From Oleidesulfovibrio sp964593925 (GTDB lineage: Bacteria; Desulfobacterota; Desulfovibrionia; Desulfovibrionales; Desulfovibrionaceae), in the NCBI GenBank assembly GCA_964593925.1, contig CAZQKM010000008.1, positions 27,516 to 91,515 of the forward strand: a DNA stretch of 64,000 nucleotides, in the 5' to 3' direction. A model generated the notes under the pieces. That model did no database searches, was not told the DNA's origin, and saw only the letters and a program-made list of their open reading frames with translations. The translations under genes were made by a program, and so were the position numbers. This document shows positions 36,242 to 45,896 of the stretch, piece by piece (the stretch's first letter is position 1; each line of letters starts with the position of its first letter).

Positions 36242-36997
36242 ATCGGTGAGCTTGAAAAAATATTTTCATGCGGGGGAGCACCTGTACGGAGGCGCAAGCC
36301 TGCTTGCCTTGGAGCCTGTTGCCTGCAAGGGAGAGCTCCCCATGAATTTACTTTGCGTACAGCAAATAAGGTGAGTTTCAGTCTTGCTCATCTGGAGCCG
36401 AGAAGTACGATAACCATGTGATATCCTGACGTGGCCCCATGTGGTCATGGGGGCAGCCCCGCCAGCAAGGGGAGACATTGGAGCATTTGGAGGCTGAAAG
36501 GAAGGAGTCATGCTCGCACTGCCAAGGGGTAAGGCGGATAGCCCTTTGTACACATTTGGTTGGGCATTCATTTTACCCAAACAGAAACCGGTTAAGCCGT
36601 GCTTGTTTGAGGGGCTTCAGTCGGATTTTTTGTAGCGGGCTATTTTTGTTGCTGCTTTTTGCTCACTGCATTCAGGCCAAGAAAATGAATATGGTGAATA
36701 GGGAGGCAGCCATGAAACCAGCGGACAGGGTACCCTCGTCGAGGGCACGCTTGGCCCCTATGTTTTTTTGGCAAAGTCCCTTGCACGGCGATAAACGTAT
36801 CCATGAACGGCAAGCCAACGGGAGATACCAGGGGCCTGATGAGCCTATTCTCGCCCATGCTGACAACCGTAGCTGCTTGCATACACCAGAAACATTGCCT
36901 GTCGTACGGAAAATCGTGCCGGAATTGATGACGGTATTGAATCACTGCATCAAGTAACAGCACAGCTCCTTTTTTCATGTTTTGCAGCGGATGCGTT
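36242..36997. other. 756-base stretch without a supported gene
   Basis: Reading frames here lack ribosome sites and family resemblance. It contains an inverted repeat GGGGAGC (36273) / GCTCCCC (36335) just after the glycosyltransferase and the second double-hairpin element (36435-36472). A minus-strand frame around 36672-36866 ends in a hydrophobic helix, and may be a fragment of a lost membrane protein. Confidence 0.5.
36435..36472. repeat. Double-hairpin element, copy B
   Basis: CCCCATG-tggt-CATGGGG is followed by GCAG and a second hairpin CCCC-8 bases-GGGG. The layout and core match copy A at 16711-16752. Confidence 0.5.
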
Positions 36998-37921
36998 TCA
37001 TGGGCCGAATGTCGCTTGGTGGCGGGCGGTAAAGGTTTCAGTATCGAATGTATGTTCTTGGGTACCATATTGTTCCACGCAAAAACTGGCGCATGTCGCT
37101 CCCAACCTGGCTGCACCGAGTATATCAAGTCCCTGTGCCAGGCCTTTGAGCAGGCCTGCACGGTAGGCATCACCGGCGCCTGTGGGGTCAAGTACCTTTT
37201 GCGCGGGCACAGCTTCTACCATGGTGAGGTTGCCATTATCAATGGTTGAGCCCTGCTCTCCAAGGGTTGTGATAATACAGTCTGTCATAGTCAGCAGATC
37301 AGCCTTGGTACGACCCGTGGCCTGCATGATAAGTTCCAGTTCATAGTCGTTGGCAACGAGTATATAGGCACCTTTGATGCATGAGAGCATGGCCTCGGCG
37401 CTCAAGGCCGTGATTTGTTGCCCCGGATCAAAAATATATCGTATACCCCGTGTACGAAAGGTCTGCGGGAGGCCTACCATGTCGTCAAGGTTGCCGGGTG
37501 AGACAATGGCAAGATCTTTTGGGCTGACGCCATGAAAAGTATAACCGCAAGGGTGATTCATGGCAGCAGGATTGAAACCGGTGATCTGGTTGTCGCTTTG
37601 ATCCGTAGTGATATATGCGCCCGCTGTAAACTGATCATTAAGTTGTCGGATACCATCCATGGGCAGGCCCAATTCTTCAAACTCTTTCGCATAGCGGCCA
37701 AAATCTTTACCCACTGTGGCAAGAATTTTGGGTTTTTCGCCCAGCAGTGCCAGAGAATAAGCAATGTTACCTGCGGTGCCGCCGCGTTTTTCCTCCAGTC
37801 TGTCGATCAAAAAACAGACATTGAGAATATGGATTTTGTCCGGCAAAATGTGGTCTGAAAATTTTCCGGGAAAGTTCATGATCCGGTCATAGGCAAGGGA
37901 GCCGGAAATATATATACTCAT
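36998..37921 (-). CDS. PfkB-family carbohydrate/nucleoside kinase
   Basis: A 307-residue ribokinase-fold enzyme. It has the first PfkB motif region EEKRGGTAGNIAYSLALLG (residues 44-61) and the second, DPTGAGDAYRAGLL (244-257), with the catalytic Asp in GAGD. The AGNIA and NPAAM segments resemble adenosine kinase-like members, but the substrate cannot be fixed. It follows cutA by 7 bases on the same strand. Confidence 0.88.
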   Translation of the reverse strand: MSIYISGSLAYDRIMNFPGKFSDHILPDKIHILNVCFLIDRLEEKRGGTAGNIAYSLALLGEKPKILATVGKDFGRYAKEFEELGLPMDGIRQLNDQFTAGAYITTDQSDNQITGFNPAAMNHPCGYTFHGVSPKDLAIVSPGNLDDMVGLPQTFRTRGIRYIFDPGQQITALSAEAMLSCIKGAYILVANDYELELIMQATGRTKADLLTMTDCIITTLGEQGSTIDNGNLTMVEAVPAQKVLDPTGAGDAYRAGLLKGLAQGLDILGAARLGATCASFCVEQYGTQEHTFDTETFTARHQATFGP

Positions 37922-37928
37922 CTACTTG

Positions 37929-38246
37929 TCATTCCTTGGATGTTTGTGCTTCCAGCCATGAAAGAAAAGGGGCTGCTCCGTCCACAATGGGCAGGATGAC
38001 GGCGCAGGGCGTTTCATAGCTATGTAAAGCCGTTGCCACCGCCAGGGTTTCCTCGACGTTTTCGTCGGATGTTTTGGCGATAAAGGCCACTTCTTTTGCT
38101 GTTTGGACGCTGTTGTCCCACCAAAATACAGAGTTGACGGGGCCAAGAATATTGATGCAGGCAACGAGTCGACGCTCCACAAGGGTACGGCCTATATGCA
38201 GCGCTTCCTGCTGGTTTGGGGCTGTCATATACATGATTTTTGCCAT
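37929..38246 (-). CDS. cutA: CutA1 divalent-cation tolerance protein
   Basis: A 105-residue trimeric ferredoxin-like protein. It shows RTLVERRLVACINILGPVNSVFWW, the KTSDENVEETLAVATALHSYETPCAVILPI core, and a C-terminal LSWLEAQT, all family hallmarks. GGAGG precedes the ATG. The proposed role in copper tolerance is not firmly established. It is the first gene of a two-gene unit with the pfkB kinase. Confidence 0.94.
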   Translation of the reverse strand: MAKIMYMTAPNQQEALHIGRTLVERRLVACINILGPVNSVFWWDNSVQTAKEVAFIAKTSDENVEETLAVATALHSYETPCAVILPIVDGAAPFLSWLEAQTSKE

Positions 38247-38440
38247 GTGAGCCTCCTGCGGTCTGGTAATGTTGGTATGAAGCACAGAGGGTGTTACCGT
38301 AAAGCGAACATAACAGCAATGCGCGTATGTTTCTTGAGGCTGAAACCCCGTACGCGAACATTGTTTCGGGTATGCCACAGTGGCACACTATGGGCAATAA
38401 CTGGTATGGACGTTTTCCAAAAAGAAACAAGGTGGGAGTA

Positions 38441-39130
38441 ATGAAAAAAAAAGAACGGGCCGCCATTTTTTTGCAATTGCTGGACAAGCGTTATCCCGAG
38501 CCGGAGACACATCTTGACGCACAGAGCCCTTGGGAGCTTTTGGTGGCTACTGTACTGGCAGCTCAATGCACCGATGAACGAGTAAATAGGGTTACTCCAG
38601 AATTGTTCCGTCGCTGGCCCGGCCCAGTTGAACTGGCTCAAGCCTCACGAGACGAACTGGAAAAAGTGGTCCATTCGACAGGCTTTTACCGAAATAAAGC
38701 CAAAAACTTGATTGCCACGGCAAGCATGGTTACCATACAGCACAAAGGTGTGGTGCCCAAGACCATGCAAGAGTTAACCGCATTACCCGGGTTGGCAAGA
38801 AAAACGGCTAATATTGTGCTGTGGGGGGGCTATGGCATTAATGAGGGGCTGGCTGTAGATACACATGTCAAACGGATTGCGTTTCGCATGGGTTTTACAG
38901 TTTCCGATAATCCTGTTGTTGTGGAAAGAGACTTGATGCCGCTTTTTCCGCAAAAAGAGTGGGGTAATGTAAACCACAGGATGGTCTGGTTTGGCAGGCA
39001 TATATGTGATGCCCGTAATCCCTCGTGCACGCAGTGCGAGATGGCAGAATTTTGTCCGCAAAAAGGTGTGAAAAGAGAAAGGGCAGCCCGTACAGGACAT
39101 AGGCGTACCAAAGTAGGAGCAGTAAAATAG
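38441..39130 (+). CDS. nth: Endonuclease III
   Basis: A 229-residue base-excision glycosylase/AP lyase for oxidised pyrimidines. The helix-hairpin-helix with catalytic Lys is LPGLARKTANIVL near 114, and the catalytic Asp is in VDTHVKRIA near 134. The [4Fe-4S] cysteines follow the C-x6-C-x2-C-x5-C pattern (CDARNPSCTQCEMAEFC). GGTGGGAGTA precedes the ATG. The exonuclease-fold gene starts two bases after its stop. Confidence 0.95.
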   Translation: MKKKERAAIFLQLLDKRYPEPETHLDAQSPWELLVATVLAAQCTDERVNRVTPELFRRWPGPVELAQASRDELEKVVHSTGFYRNKAKNLIATASMVTIQHKGVVPKTMQELTALPGLARKTANIVLWGGYGINEGLAVDTHVKRIAFRMGFTVSDNPVVVERDLMPLFPQKEWGNVNHRMVWFGRHICDARNPSCTQCEMAEFCPQKGVKRERAARTGHRRTKVGAVK

Positions 39131-39132
39131 TA

Positions 39133-39969
39133 ATGCTGAAGAATACTTTTTGCCATTTGCCTGGCATCGGGGCAAATACAGAGCAAAAGCTATGGGATGC
39201 AGGGCTTTGTACGTGGGAAGACATACTGGATACCCCGCAAAGCCTGCCAAAGCGTGGCGCGGATACCTTGCGTCGGGGGGCTGAAGAGTCCTTACATCGG
39301 CTGGATGCTGGGGATGCCCTGTGGTTTGCTGCAGATCTACCCGCAGCCATGCAATGGCGACTCTTTGCAGATTTTCGTTTCAGAGTGGCGTACCTTGATA
39401 TCGAAACTACAGGTTTGGCTTGGCCCGCGGCCCATAGTACCACCATTGCCCTGCATGATGGTCAGCAGGTGCACACCTATGTACATGGTCGCAACATGGC
39501 GGATTTTGTCGACCATGTGCAAGAGTATGCCCTGCTGGTGACATTTAACGGTAAGTGTTTTGACCTGCCCTTTCTGGAACGGGACCTGGGAGTTCGCTTT
39601 GCAGCCGCTCATATCGACCTGCGGTATGTGTTGCGTGCACTGGGTTTTTCCGGGGGGCTGAAGCATATCGAGCGTGAATTTGGATTGGATAGAGGCAACC
39701 TGGCAGGGGTAGATGGGTACGCTGCGGTGTTGCTGTGGAATCTTTTCCGGCGGACTCGTGACGAGCGTGTATTGGAAACATTGCTGGCATATAACGCCGA
39801 AGACGTGATACTTCTTGAAACCCTGATGCACCATGCATATAATCACTGTCTTAGCAAAACGCCTTTTGGTGAAAGCGGACGCCTCACTGTGCCGCAACGG
39901 ACCGCAAATCCTTTTGTTGTGTCCGCAAACGTATTGGAGGCTCTGTGTTCGGAATATGGATCAGTATAG
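39133..39969 (+). CDS. RNase H-fold exonuclease-like protein (YprB type)
   Basis: A 278-residue protein. Residues 1-60 hold a helix-hairpin-helix-like LPGIGANTEQKLWDAGL segment. The RNase H-fold nuclease domain then shows acidic motifs YLDIETTGL (near 87-95), TFNGKCFDLPFL (near 139) and YNAEDVILLETL (near 222). This matches the YprB/DEDD-like family of putative exonucleases. It is placed 2 bases after nth, so translation is probably coupled and a DNA-repair link is plausible but not shown. Confidence 0.83.
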   Translation: MLKNTFCHLPGIGANTEQKLWDAGLCTWEDILDTPQSLPKRGADTLRRGAEESLHRLDAGDALWFAADLPAAMQWRLFADFRFRVAYLDIETTGLAWPAAHSTTIALHDGQQVHTYVHGRNMADFVDHVQEYALLVTFNGKCFDLPFLERDLGVRFAAAHIDLRYVLRALGFSGGLKHIEREFGLDRGNLAGVDGYAAVLLWNLFRRTRDERVLETLLAYNAEDVILLETLMHHAYNHCLSKTPFGESGRLTVPQRTANPFVVSANVLEALCSEYGSV

Positions 39970-40036
39970 GGAAGGATGCGTTTTGAAGTTTATCCATGCG
40001 CTTTACCACGCATGATGAGCAGACAAGGGGCGATAT

Positions 40037-40996
40037 ATGCCGCAGACGAATATCCTGTTGGAATCCGGCACAAACGAGCTTGAAATCATTGAATTCATTT
40101 TAGAAGAACGCAATGATCAAGGCGAGGTCTACAAAGGCTACTATGCCATGAATGTGGCAAAGGTGCTTGAGATACTCCGCCGACCTGATGTTATAGGTTT
40201 GCCGGGTACCCATCACCCCGCTGCTTTGGGTACCTTTTCATCCCGTGACAAAGTGCTCCCCCTAGTTGATCTTGCCAAGTGGCTGGGTAAGGGAGCCTTG
40301 GATTCTCCCACTGCAAAGGTGATTGTTTCAGAATTCAGTGGTGTTACAACAGCTTTTCTGGTTTCGGCTGTAACCCGTATTCACCGATTGAGTTGGCGTC
40401 AGATCGAAGCGCCAGATAGTTACCTGCAACATGTCAGTAGTGATTCTATTACTGGCGTAGTGCGTTTTGACGATCGTATTGTATTCTTGCTGGATATGGA
40501 GCGAATTGTCTCCTCCATGAACCCGTTGCTGCGTCTTGAGGAGCACACTGCGGATATTACTGTCCATGAGAGGATGGGGAACAAGCTGAAGGTACTGATT
40601 GCGGATGACTCATCATCAATTCGCCATATGGTTGAATCAACGTTGGAAAAAGCCGGTTTTACCATCACAGCCACCAGTAGCGGTGCCAAGGCTTGGGCCC
40701 GTCTTGAGGCCTGGAAGCGTGAAGCCCAGGAACAAGGCAGGCCGTTGAGCGATTATGTGGTATTGGTGATATCCGATATCGAAATGCCGGAGATGGACGG
40801 CCATAATCTGACAAAGCGTATAAAAGAGGATTCGATTCTTCAGCAACTGCCTGTAATACTGTTTTCATCCCTGATCACGGATGCCTTGCGCCACAGGGGA
40901 AAAATAGTGGGTGCCGATGATCAGATATCAAAGCCAGACCTACCTACCTTGGCAGAGCGGGCACGCGGGTTGATCAAATCACATTTCGGTTTTTAG
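40037..40996 (+). CDS. cheV: CheV chemotaxis coupling protein
   Basis: A 319-residue protein. A CheW-like domain (20-165; YAMNVAKVLEILR, KVLPLVDLAKWLG, FLLDMERIV) is joined to a receiver domain (190-315; LIADDSSSIR, phosphoacceptor in ISDIEMPEMDG, FSSLI and SKPDL). All receiver key residues are present. It couples methyl-accepting receptors to CheA and can tune adaptation. AAGGGGCGATAT precedes the ATG. No other che gene is in the window. Confidence 0.95.
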   Translation: MPQTNILLESGTNELEIIEFILEERNDQGEVYKGYYAMNVAKVLEILRRPDVIGLPGTHHPAALGTFSSRDKVLPLVDLAKWLGKGALDSPTAKVIVSEFSGVTTAFLVSAVTRIHRLSWRQIEAPDSYLQHVSSDSITGVVRFDDRIVFLLDMERIVSSMNPLLRLEEHTADITVHERMGNKLKVLIADDSSSIRHMVESTLEKAGFTITATSSGAKAWARLEAWKREAQEQGRPLSDYVVLVISDIEMPEMDGHNLTKRIKEDSILQQLPVILFSSLITDALRHRGKIVGADDQISKPDLPTLAERARGLIKSHFGF

Positions 40997-41057
40997 TTTA
41001 TGTTGCAGATGATTGCATGGTGTTTTTGTGGATAGGACAGTAGTAGGAGAGGCACAT

Positions 41058-41399
41058 ATGATCGAAGGGCAGTTCAGATGTGACTTGAGCATAATGGAAT
41101 GCCTCGGGCATGCTCTGTTTTGGCTTGTTGTAGTTATATTGACGCTGGGGCTTGGTGCATTGGTTTACCCTTATGCCCTTGCACGTTTTGTGGTGAACAA
41201 GACGGTCATTGTGTGCGATGGTGTGCAGACGGGGCGGCTTGTAACCAACTTGGACTTGGGGGGGCAGTTGTGGCATTTGGTGCTGTGGTTTATCTTTAGT
41301 GTGTTGACCTTTGGGGTCGCCTATGTTGCATACCTTTACCAAGTGGGTAAGCTTGTTGCGGACAATACAGTGGTGGTTAGCGTCCCAGAGCCTTTCTAG
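41058..41399 (+). CDS. Small membrane protein of unknown function
   Basis: A 113-residue protein with two membrane segments (about 15-45 and 70-95) separated by KTVIVCDGVQTGRLVTNLDL and a repeat of the form L(V)xNKTV..., L(V)ADNTVVVS at the end of each half, which suggests an internal duplication. The chosen ATG (41058) follows TAGGAGAGGCACAT. It resembles YjgN/DUF898-type membrane proteins, but no function is known. It follows cheV by 61 bases. Confidence 0.75.
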   Translation: MIEGQFRCDLSIMECLGHALFWLVVVILTLGLGALVYPYALARFVVNKTVIVCDGVQTGRLVTNLDLGGQLWHLVLWFIFSVLTFGVAYVAYLYQVGKLVADNTVVVSVPEPF

Positions 41400-42803
41400 T
41401 GGCGGGTGCCCATAAGCACGTAAGTCTGTCGTAAGTGGTATTGCCCAACGCTTGTTATCGTTTCACATGCCTTCCGTGAGGTGTTACACAAAGTCTTGTG
41501 TGCGCAGGCAGATGCCGACACACAGTATGCCCCGGTAAAGATATTAAATCATAATTTAATCCGATTTAGCCAGGGCGCGAAAAGTGGTGTGAAAGCTACA
41601 TGATCCGTTTCTTGTTAGCTGCCCGTGTTGGTGCGTCAGTCTGCTCGTGGGGGCAGGGCTTGTCTACGACACTGTATACGGCTTTTCCGGGGTGCTCCTG
41701 CCACAGTTTCTTGAAAAAATCAAAAATTTCTGACTTCTCAGCCAGTTTACCCTGATGCGTAGTAATTTCTGCGTACGGTTCAGTCTTTGAAGCTGTGGCT
41801 TTTCATACACACAGCCAGTGCATTCTCCGGGGCTGACAAGCAAAGGGCAACTATTGTTGCCCGTTTTCAGCAAGTCTTGGGGTAAGGGGCTTGCCGTACC
41901 AGCTTGTAGCCTGGTGCGGCTTGATTTTGCCCATTGCCACCTTTTTTGCACTGTCGGTTTACCCGGCCCTGCAACAGCAGCCAACTTGCGCACGTTCCAT
42001 TTCGTAGAGGCGTCCATTGGCCCCGGGTATGCCAGAGCCGGCACACCAACACGACTTTTTGCATTGCAGTCTTTGAGCCCGCCCTGGTAGGCTTCCGTAT
42101 CAGCGGTGTGGGCAATACCTGACATGCCGGGTTTTGCAAATTGCTTGCGAGCTTGGGCGCCAAGCTTGCCGCAGTGTTAAGCTTGAAAGTCCCCATGGCT
42201 TTAAGCTCAGTAGATCTTGGTGGCGCTTTTTGCCACACGGTGCTTTACCCTGCCGGAGTTGCCATATTTCTACATGGCCTTGCTTTTTTTGAAAGTTCCA
42301 TGCGAATCAAAGTTGGCATTTATGCTTTTCCGCGTCGGGAAGTGCTATAGGTTTTTCGTTAGCTGGGCTGCTGCCAACAGGTATGCTGTTTCATTTGTAG
42401 GTATCTGATAGAATACTTTTGGGTTTGTGAGTATTTTTCGTGGCGCTACGCCACTGGCAGGAGCAGACTTTCACGCGTCAGCAGGCCTCCATGAAAAGGC
42501 CGTCAGCCTGCCATAATGCCCCTTTGCATATATAGCATTGTAGTTCGCTGTACATGGCGCAAGTTTTCCTTGTTACTTTTTGATTCACCTTTTGTAAGGG
42601 GGAGCCATGGTATGTGGAAAAGTTGAAGGCAGTCTGTGTTTTTTTCTTCAGTTTTTTTGGGGGGGCCTTGAATACAGGTGGTGTCCGGCATACATGTCTG
42701 CAATATGGTGTGGCGGTTCTACAATCATATAAAAATGAAATGTGCCGGAGCCTACACGAGGATCCGGCAGCATGATACCAGATAAGGGATAGAGCCCCGT
42801 TGG
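41400..42803. other. 1.4 kb stretch without an intact gene; possible decayed gene on the minus strand
   Basis: No frame has both a ribosome site and family resemblance. On the minus strand, 41605-41800 encodes a protein-like C-terminus with no start codon. It includes EIFDFFKKLWQEHPGKAVY, ends KKRIM at a stop near 41600, and has an in-frame stop upstream. Parts of the other two minus frames just upstream (41867-42238) are also open. This fits a frameshifted pseudogene of unknown family. Confidence 0.4.
42743..42769 (-). terminator. Possible terminator of metK
   Basis: TGCCGGA and TCCGGCA pair across a 13-base loop about 35-60 bases past the metK stop. On the minus strand it is followed by a T-rich stretch (CATTTCATTTTTA) rather than a clean T tract. 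Confidence 0.5.
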
Positions 42804-43979
42804 CTAGGTCTTGGCCGCTGTGCGCAGATCGTTTACGGCGTCGGTTTTTTCCCAGGTAAATTCGGGGAGCTCTCTACCAAAGTGGCCGTAGCACGAGGAT
42901 TTTTTGTAGATCGGCCGGCGCAGGTCAAGGCGCTGGCTGATGTGATAGGGACGCAGGTCAAAGACGTCGCGTACAGCACGGGTAAGTCGTTCGTCTGGGA
43001 TATCGCTAGATCCCAGCGAGGTGCATAGTACGGACACGGGCTCAGCCACGCCGATGCAGTAGGCAATTTGCACCTCACACCGTGGAGCAAGGCCGGCAGC
43101 TACAATATTTTTGGCGATATACCGCGCCATGTATGCACCAGAGCGATCTACCTTTGACGGGTCTTTTCCAGAAAAAGCACCGCCGCCATGGTGTCCCATG
43201 CCTCCATAAGTATCCTGAATAATTTTGCGTCCGGTCAGGCCGCAGTCACCCATGGGGCCGCCGACAACAAAGCGCCCTGTGGAGTTGATAAATATCTCAC
43301 ATTTTTTTTCTTCAAAAAATCCGGAAGGCTCAAGGACAGGGCGGAGGACATGTGCTTTTACCGCCTCTATAATGTCGTCTTGGCTTGCACTTTCGGCATG
43401 CTGGGTTGACACCACCAAGTTATGAATACTTGTCGGCTTGCCATCAACATATTCAAAAGATAGCTGGGTCTTGCCGTCAGGGCGCAAAAAATCCACGGTA
43501 CCGTTTTTGCGAACAGCAGTCAGCTGCTGTGAAAGTTTATGCGCCCAAAAGATGGGAGCAGGCATCAGGGTGGGGGTCTCGTCACAAGCAAAGCCAAACA
43601 TCATGCCTTGGTCCCCGGCACCTTGGCTTTCGGGATCATTGCGGTCAACCCCTTGGGCGATGTCCAGCGATTGCTTGTCAATGGATGACAGTACCGCACA
43701 TGTCTGCCAGTCAAACCCCATGGAAGAGTTACTATACCCGATATCCTTGATGGTTTCACGCACCACCCCGGGCAGGTCAGCGTATCCGCTTGTAGTGATT
43801 TCTCCGGCAATGACAGCCATGCCGGTGGTAACCATTGTTTCGCAGGCAACGCGAGAGTCCGGATCTTGCGCAAGCAAAACGTCAAGCACCGCGTCAGAGA
43901 TCTGGTCAGCAATCTTGTCGGGGTGCCCTTCGGTGACAGATTCAGAAGTGAAATTGTATTTTCCCTTGTAGGAAATCAT
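42804..43979 (-). CDS. metK: S-adenosylmethionine synthetase
   Basis: A 391-residue enzyme forming SAM from methionine and ATP. It has TSESVTEGHPDKIADQIS at the N-terminus (catalytic His19), GAGDQGMMFGFACDET near 121, and the phosphate loop GGGAFSGKDPSKVDRSGAY near 266. AAGGAGAATGTCGC precedes the ATG. It lies 12 bases after the DUF502 gene, so it is probably in the same transcript. No SAM riboswitch is visible directly upstream of metK. Confidence 0.97.
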   Translation of the reverse strand: MISYKGKYNFTSESVTEGHPDKIADQISDAVLDVLLAQDPDSRVACETMVTTGMAVIAGEITTSGYADLPGVVRETIKDIGYSNSSMGFDWQTCAVLSSIDKQSLDIAQGVDRNDPESQGAGDQGMMFGFACDETPTLMPAPIFWAHKLSQQLTAVRKNGTVDFLRPDGKTQLSFEYVDGKPTSIHNLVVSTQHAESASQDDIIEAVKAHVLRPVLEPSGFFEEKKCEIFINSTGRFVVGGPMGDCGLTGRKIIQDTYGGMGHHGGGAFSGKDPSKVDRSGAYMARYIAKNIVAAGLAPRCEVQIAYCIGVAEPVSVLCTSLGSSDIPDERLTRAVRDVFDLRPYHISQRLDLRRPIYKKSSCYGHFGRELPEFTWEKTDAVNDLRTAAKT

Positions 43980-43991
43980 GCGACATTCTCC

Positions 43992-44675
43992 TTATCGTAT
44001 AGTTTTTGCCTTCAGGCGCTTTTGTTTTTTTGCCTGTTCATGCTCCGCGCTTAAAATACCGCCTGAAATAAGCAGCTTGAAAGCTTCTTCCACACCCATG
44101 TCCAAGGGGGTGACGTCTTGTTCCGGCACCATCAGGTAAAAGCCGGAAGTGGGGTTGGGAGTTGTGGGCACAAAAATATTTAGTACTGTGCTGGCTGTTT
44201 TGGACTGTATCTCGCCAACGGCAATGCCAGTGACAAATGCCATAGTGTAGACTCCTTTTCTGGGGTATTCGATGAGCACCACCCGTTGGAAGTCGCGAGA
44301 TGAGGTAAAAATGGTTTCCACCAAGTGTTTGATGCCCGAATAGAGTGAGCTCACCAAAGGGATGCGTGCGAGAATGGCATCACTCAGGCTGACAAGTTTG
44401 CGCCCCAGAAAATTACGTGCAAGCAGGCCGGCAAGCAGCAATACGACAATGAGCAGAATAAACCCAAGCCCAGGTATGGCAAAAGGCAGATGCGCCTCGG
44501 GCCGGTATTGCGCGGGTAACAGCAGCAGCAATGTATCTACCCAGCGGACCACTATGCGCAAGGCCAAAAAAGTGGCAACAAGAGGGGTAAGTACCAGAAT
44601 ACCGGCAAATAAATTTGCTTTCAGAGAACTACGTACAGCCGCAAGAAAGCCATTTGCCGCTTTAGGTGTGGACAT
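43992..44675 (-). CDS. DUF502 family inner-membrane protein
   Basis: A 227-residue protein with two membrane segments (about 20-45 and 65-90) in a DUF502 layout: LVTLxPLVAT-type first helix, PGLGFILLIVVLLLAGLLARNFLGRKL, then LARIPLVSSLYSGIKHLVETI and FVPTTPNPTSGFYLMVPEQDV. The function is unknown. AGGAGACAAAAGC precedes the ATG at 44675. It lies directly upstream of metK. Confidence 0.88.
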   Translation of the reverse strand: MSTPKAANGFLAAVRSSLKANLFAGILVLTPLVATFLALRIVVRWVDTLLLLLPAQYRPEAHLPFAIPGLGFILLIVVLLLAGLLARNFLGRKLVSLSDAILARIPLVSSLYSGIKHLVETIFTSSRDFQRVVLIEYPRKGVYTMAFVTGIAVGEIQSKTASTVLNIFVPTTPNPTSGFYLMVPEQDVTPLDMGVEEAFKLLISGGILSAEHEQAKKQKRLKAKTIR

Positions 44676-44708
44676 GCTTTTGTCTCCTGTGAAAGTGTCG
44701 TGCATCAT

Positions 44709-45896
44709 ACTGCACCTTTGTGGCGCTAAAGTTCGTAAGATAAAACCGTTGTTTTAGTAGAGCAGCGGGTCGCTTTGACTCTGCAAGCTTTCAGGGGGCC
44801 TGTCAGTTTCGTCAGGATACTTGCGCTCCGGCCATTGCGTGCAGACCTTATGGGTTTGAGATGCAGGGGCACAGGGCAAAGGCACATAGTGTTTTCAGGG
44901 GCGCAGGTTTTTGCGTTGTACCTGTTTTTTGTGCGTAGGCCATGATTGTCATCTAGCGTTTTGTGGCTGGTATGGGATAGCCAGCAAGACGGATACAAGG
45001 TCGCATATCAATGTATCTGCATATATACCACTTGATTTGTAAACCGGGGGATGGGGCTTGTAAAGAAAAATTCACAAAACTTTTCAGGCAAATCTGCTAC
45101 CGTAGCATCCAGGTGGCCGCAGGAGCAACAGCCAGATGGATTTATGAATGGCAGGTAGGGTGCGCACTCCAGGCAACCATTGTATGGTGGCAGCCCAAGT
45201 AGGGGGGGCTTCTGGCATCCTATGGCAGTCATTTGAAATATGGCACTAATTCCAATCTGAGATGTTTTTACAGTAACGCTGCTTTTTTGCATGCCAAGCG
45301 TATTTGTCCGCAATAGACAAAAAGATGATATGTTTGCTTGGCCTGTAGGGATGCTTGGTATGTATCTCAACTTGACGATATTCTTTATAATGAGTATCCT
45401 ATTGCTACAATATTGTAGAGTGTTAGTGTGATAAAAAGTAGTTTGGCTTTTTACCTATAAAAGCGAAGATATATTGATATGTATTTTTGTTGTATCTAGA
45501 TTAATTTTTACAAAATATGTAAATTTTTTTGACATGAGTATATGTATGATGCAATACCGCTACAGCGGATGATTGTTTTTTTGTGCCTTATCTTGGGCAT
45601 ATGTGTGTTTATGCCATAATAGTATGCCTTGAGTTCGAACAGGCATGGTATTGCCGTGTATCTAAAATACTGTTCTGGGGGCGCGGCTCTCTGAAAAATT
45701 TTGCTAGCTCTCGGCCTTTTCTCTGAGTAGTTAAAGAGCACTCAGGGGCATTTATTGTATTTTGAAGATGTATTGATTGAGTATGTTTTTTATGTATTGG
45801 AAAGCAATTCTAATCTGTTATGGATGCATAGTATGTAGGAATGTATCTGATGTTTTATAGATTCTTTACACATATTTTACTGATGTGTCGTGGTGT
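44709..45896. other. 1.2 kb intergenic region upstream of the sigma-54 regulator
   Basis: The right half (about 45370-45890) is strongly AT-rich. No protein frame is convincing. It separates divergent DUF502-metK and the regulator gene and should hold both promoters, but no consensus site was found. Confidence 0.5.

Noticed and set aside
36640..37191. A long frame overlapping the pfkB kinase and the spacer to its left
   Set aside because: Most of it is antisense or out of frame to the kinase gene; the remainder has no ribosome site. A hydrophobic tail near 36672 is noted as a possible fragment only.
45008..45370. A cysteine-rich minus-strand frame of about 120 codons upstream of the regulator
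   Set aside because: No ribosome site, no family resemblance, and it lies in an AT-rich intergenic stretch.
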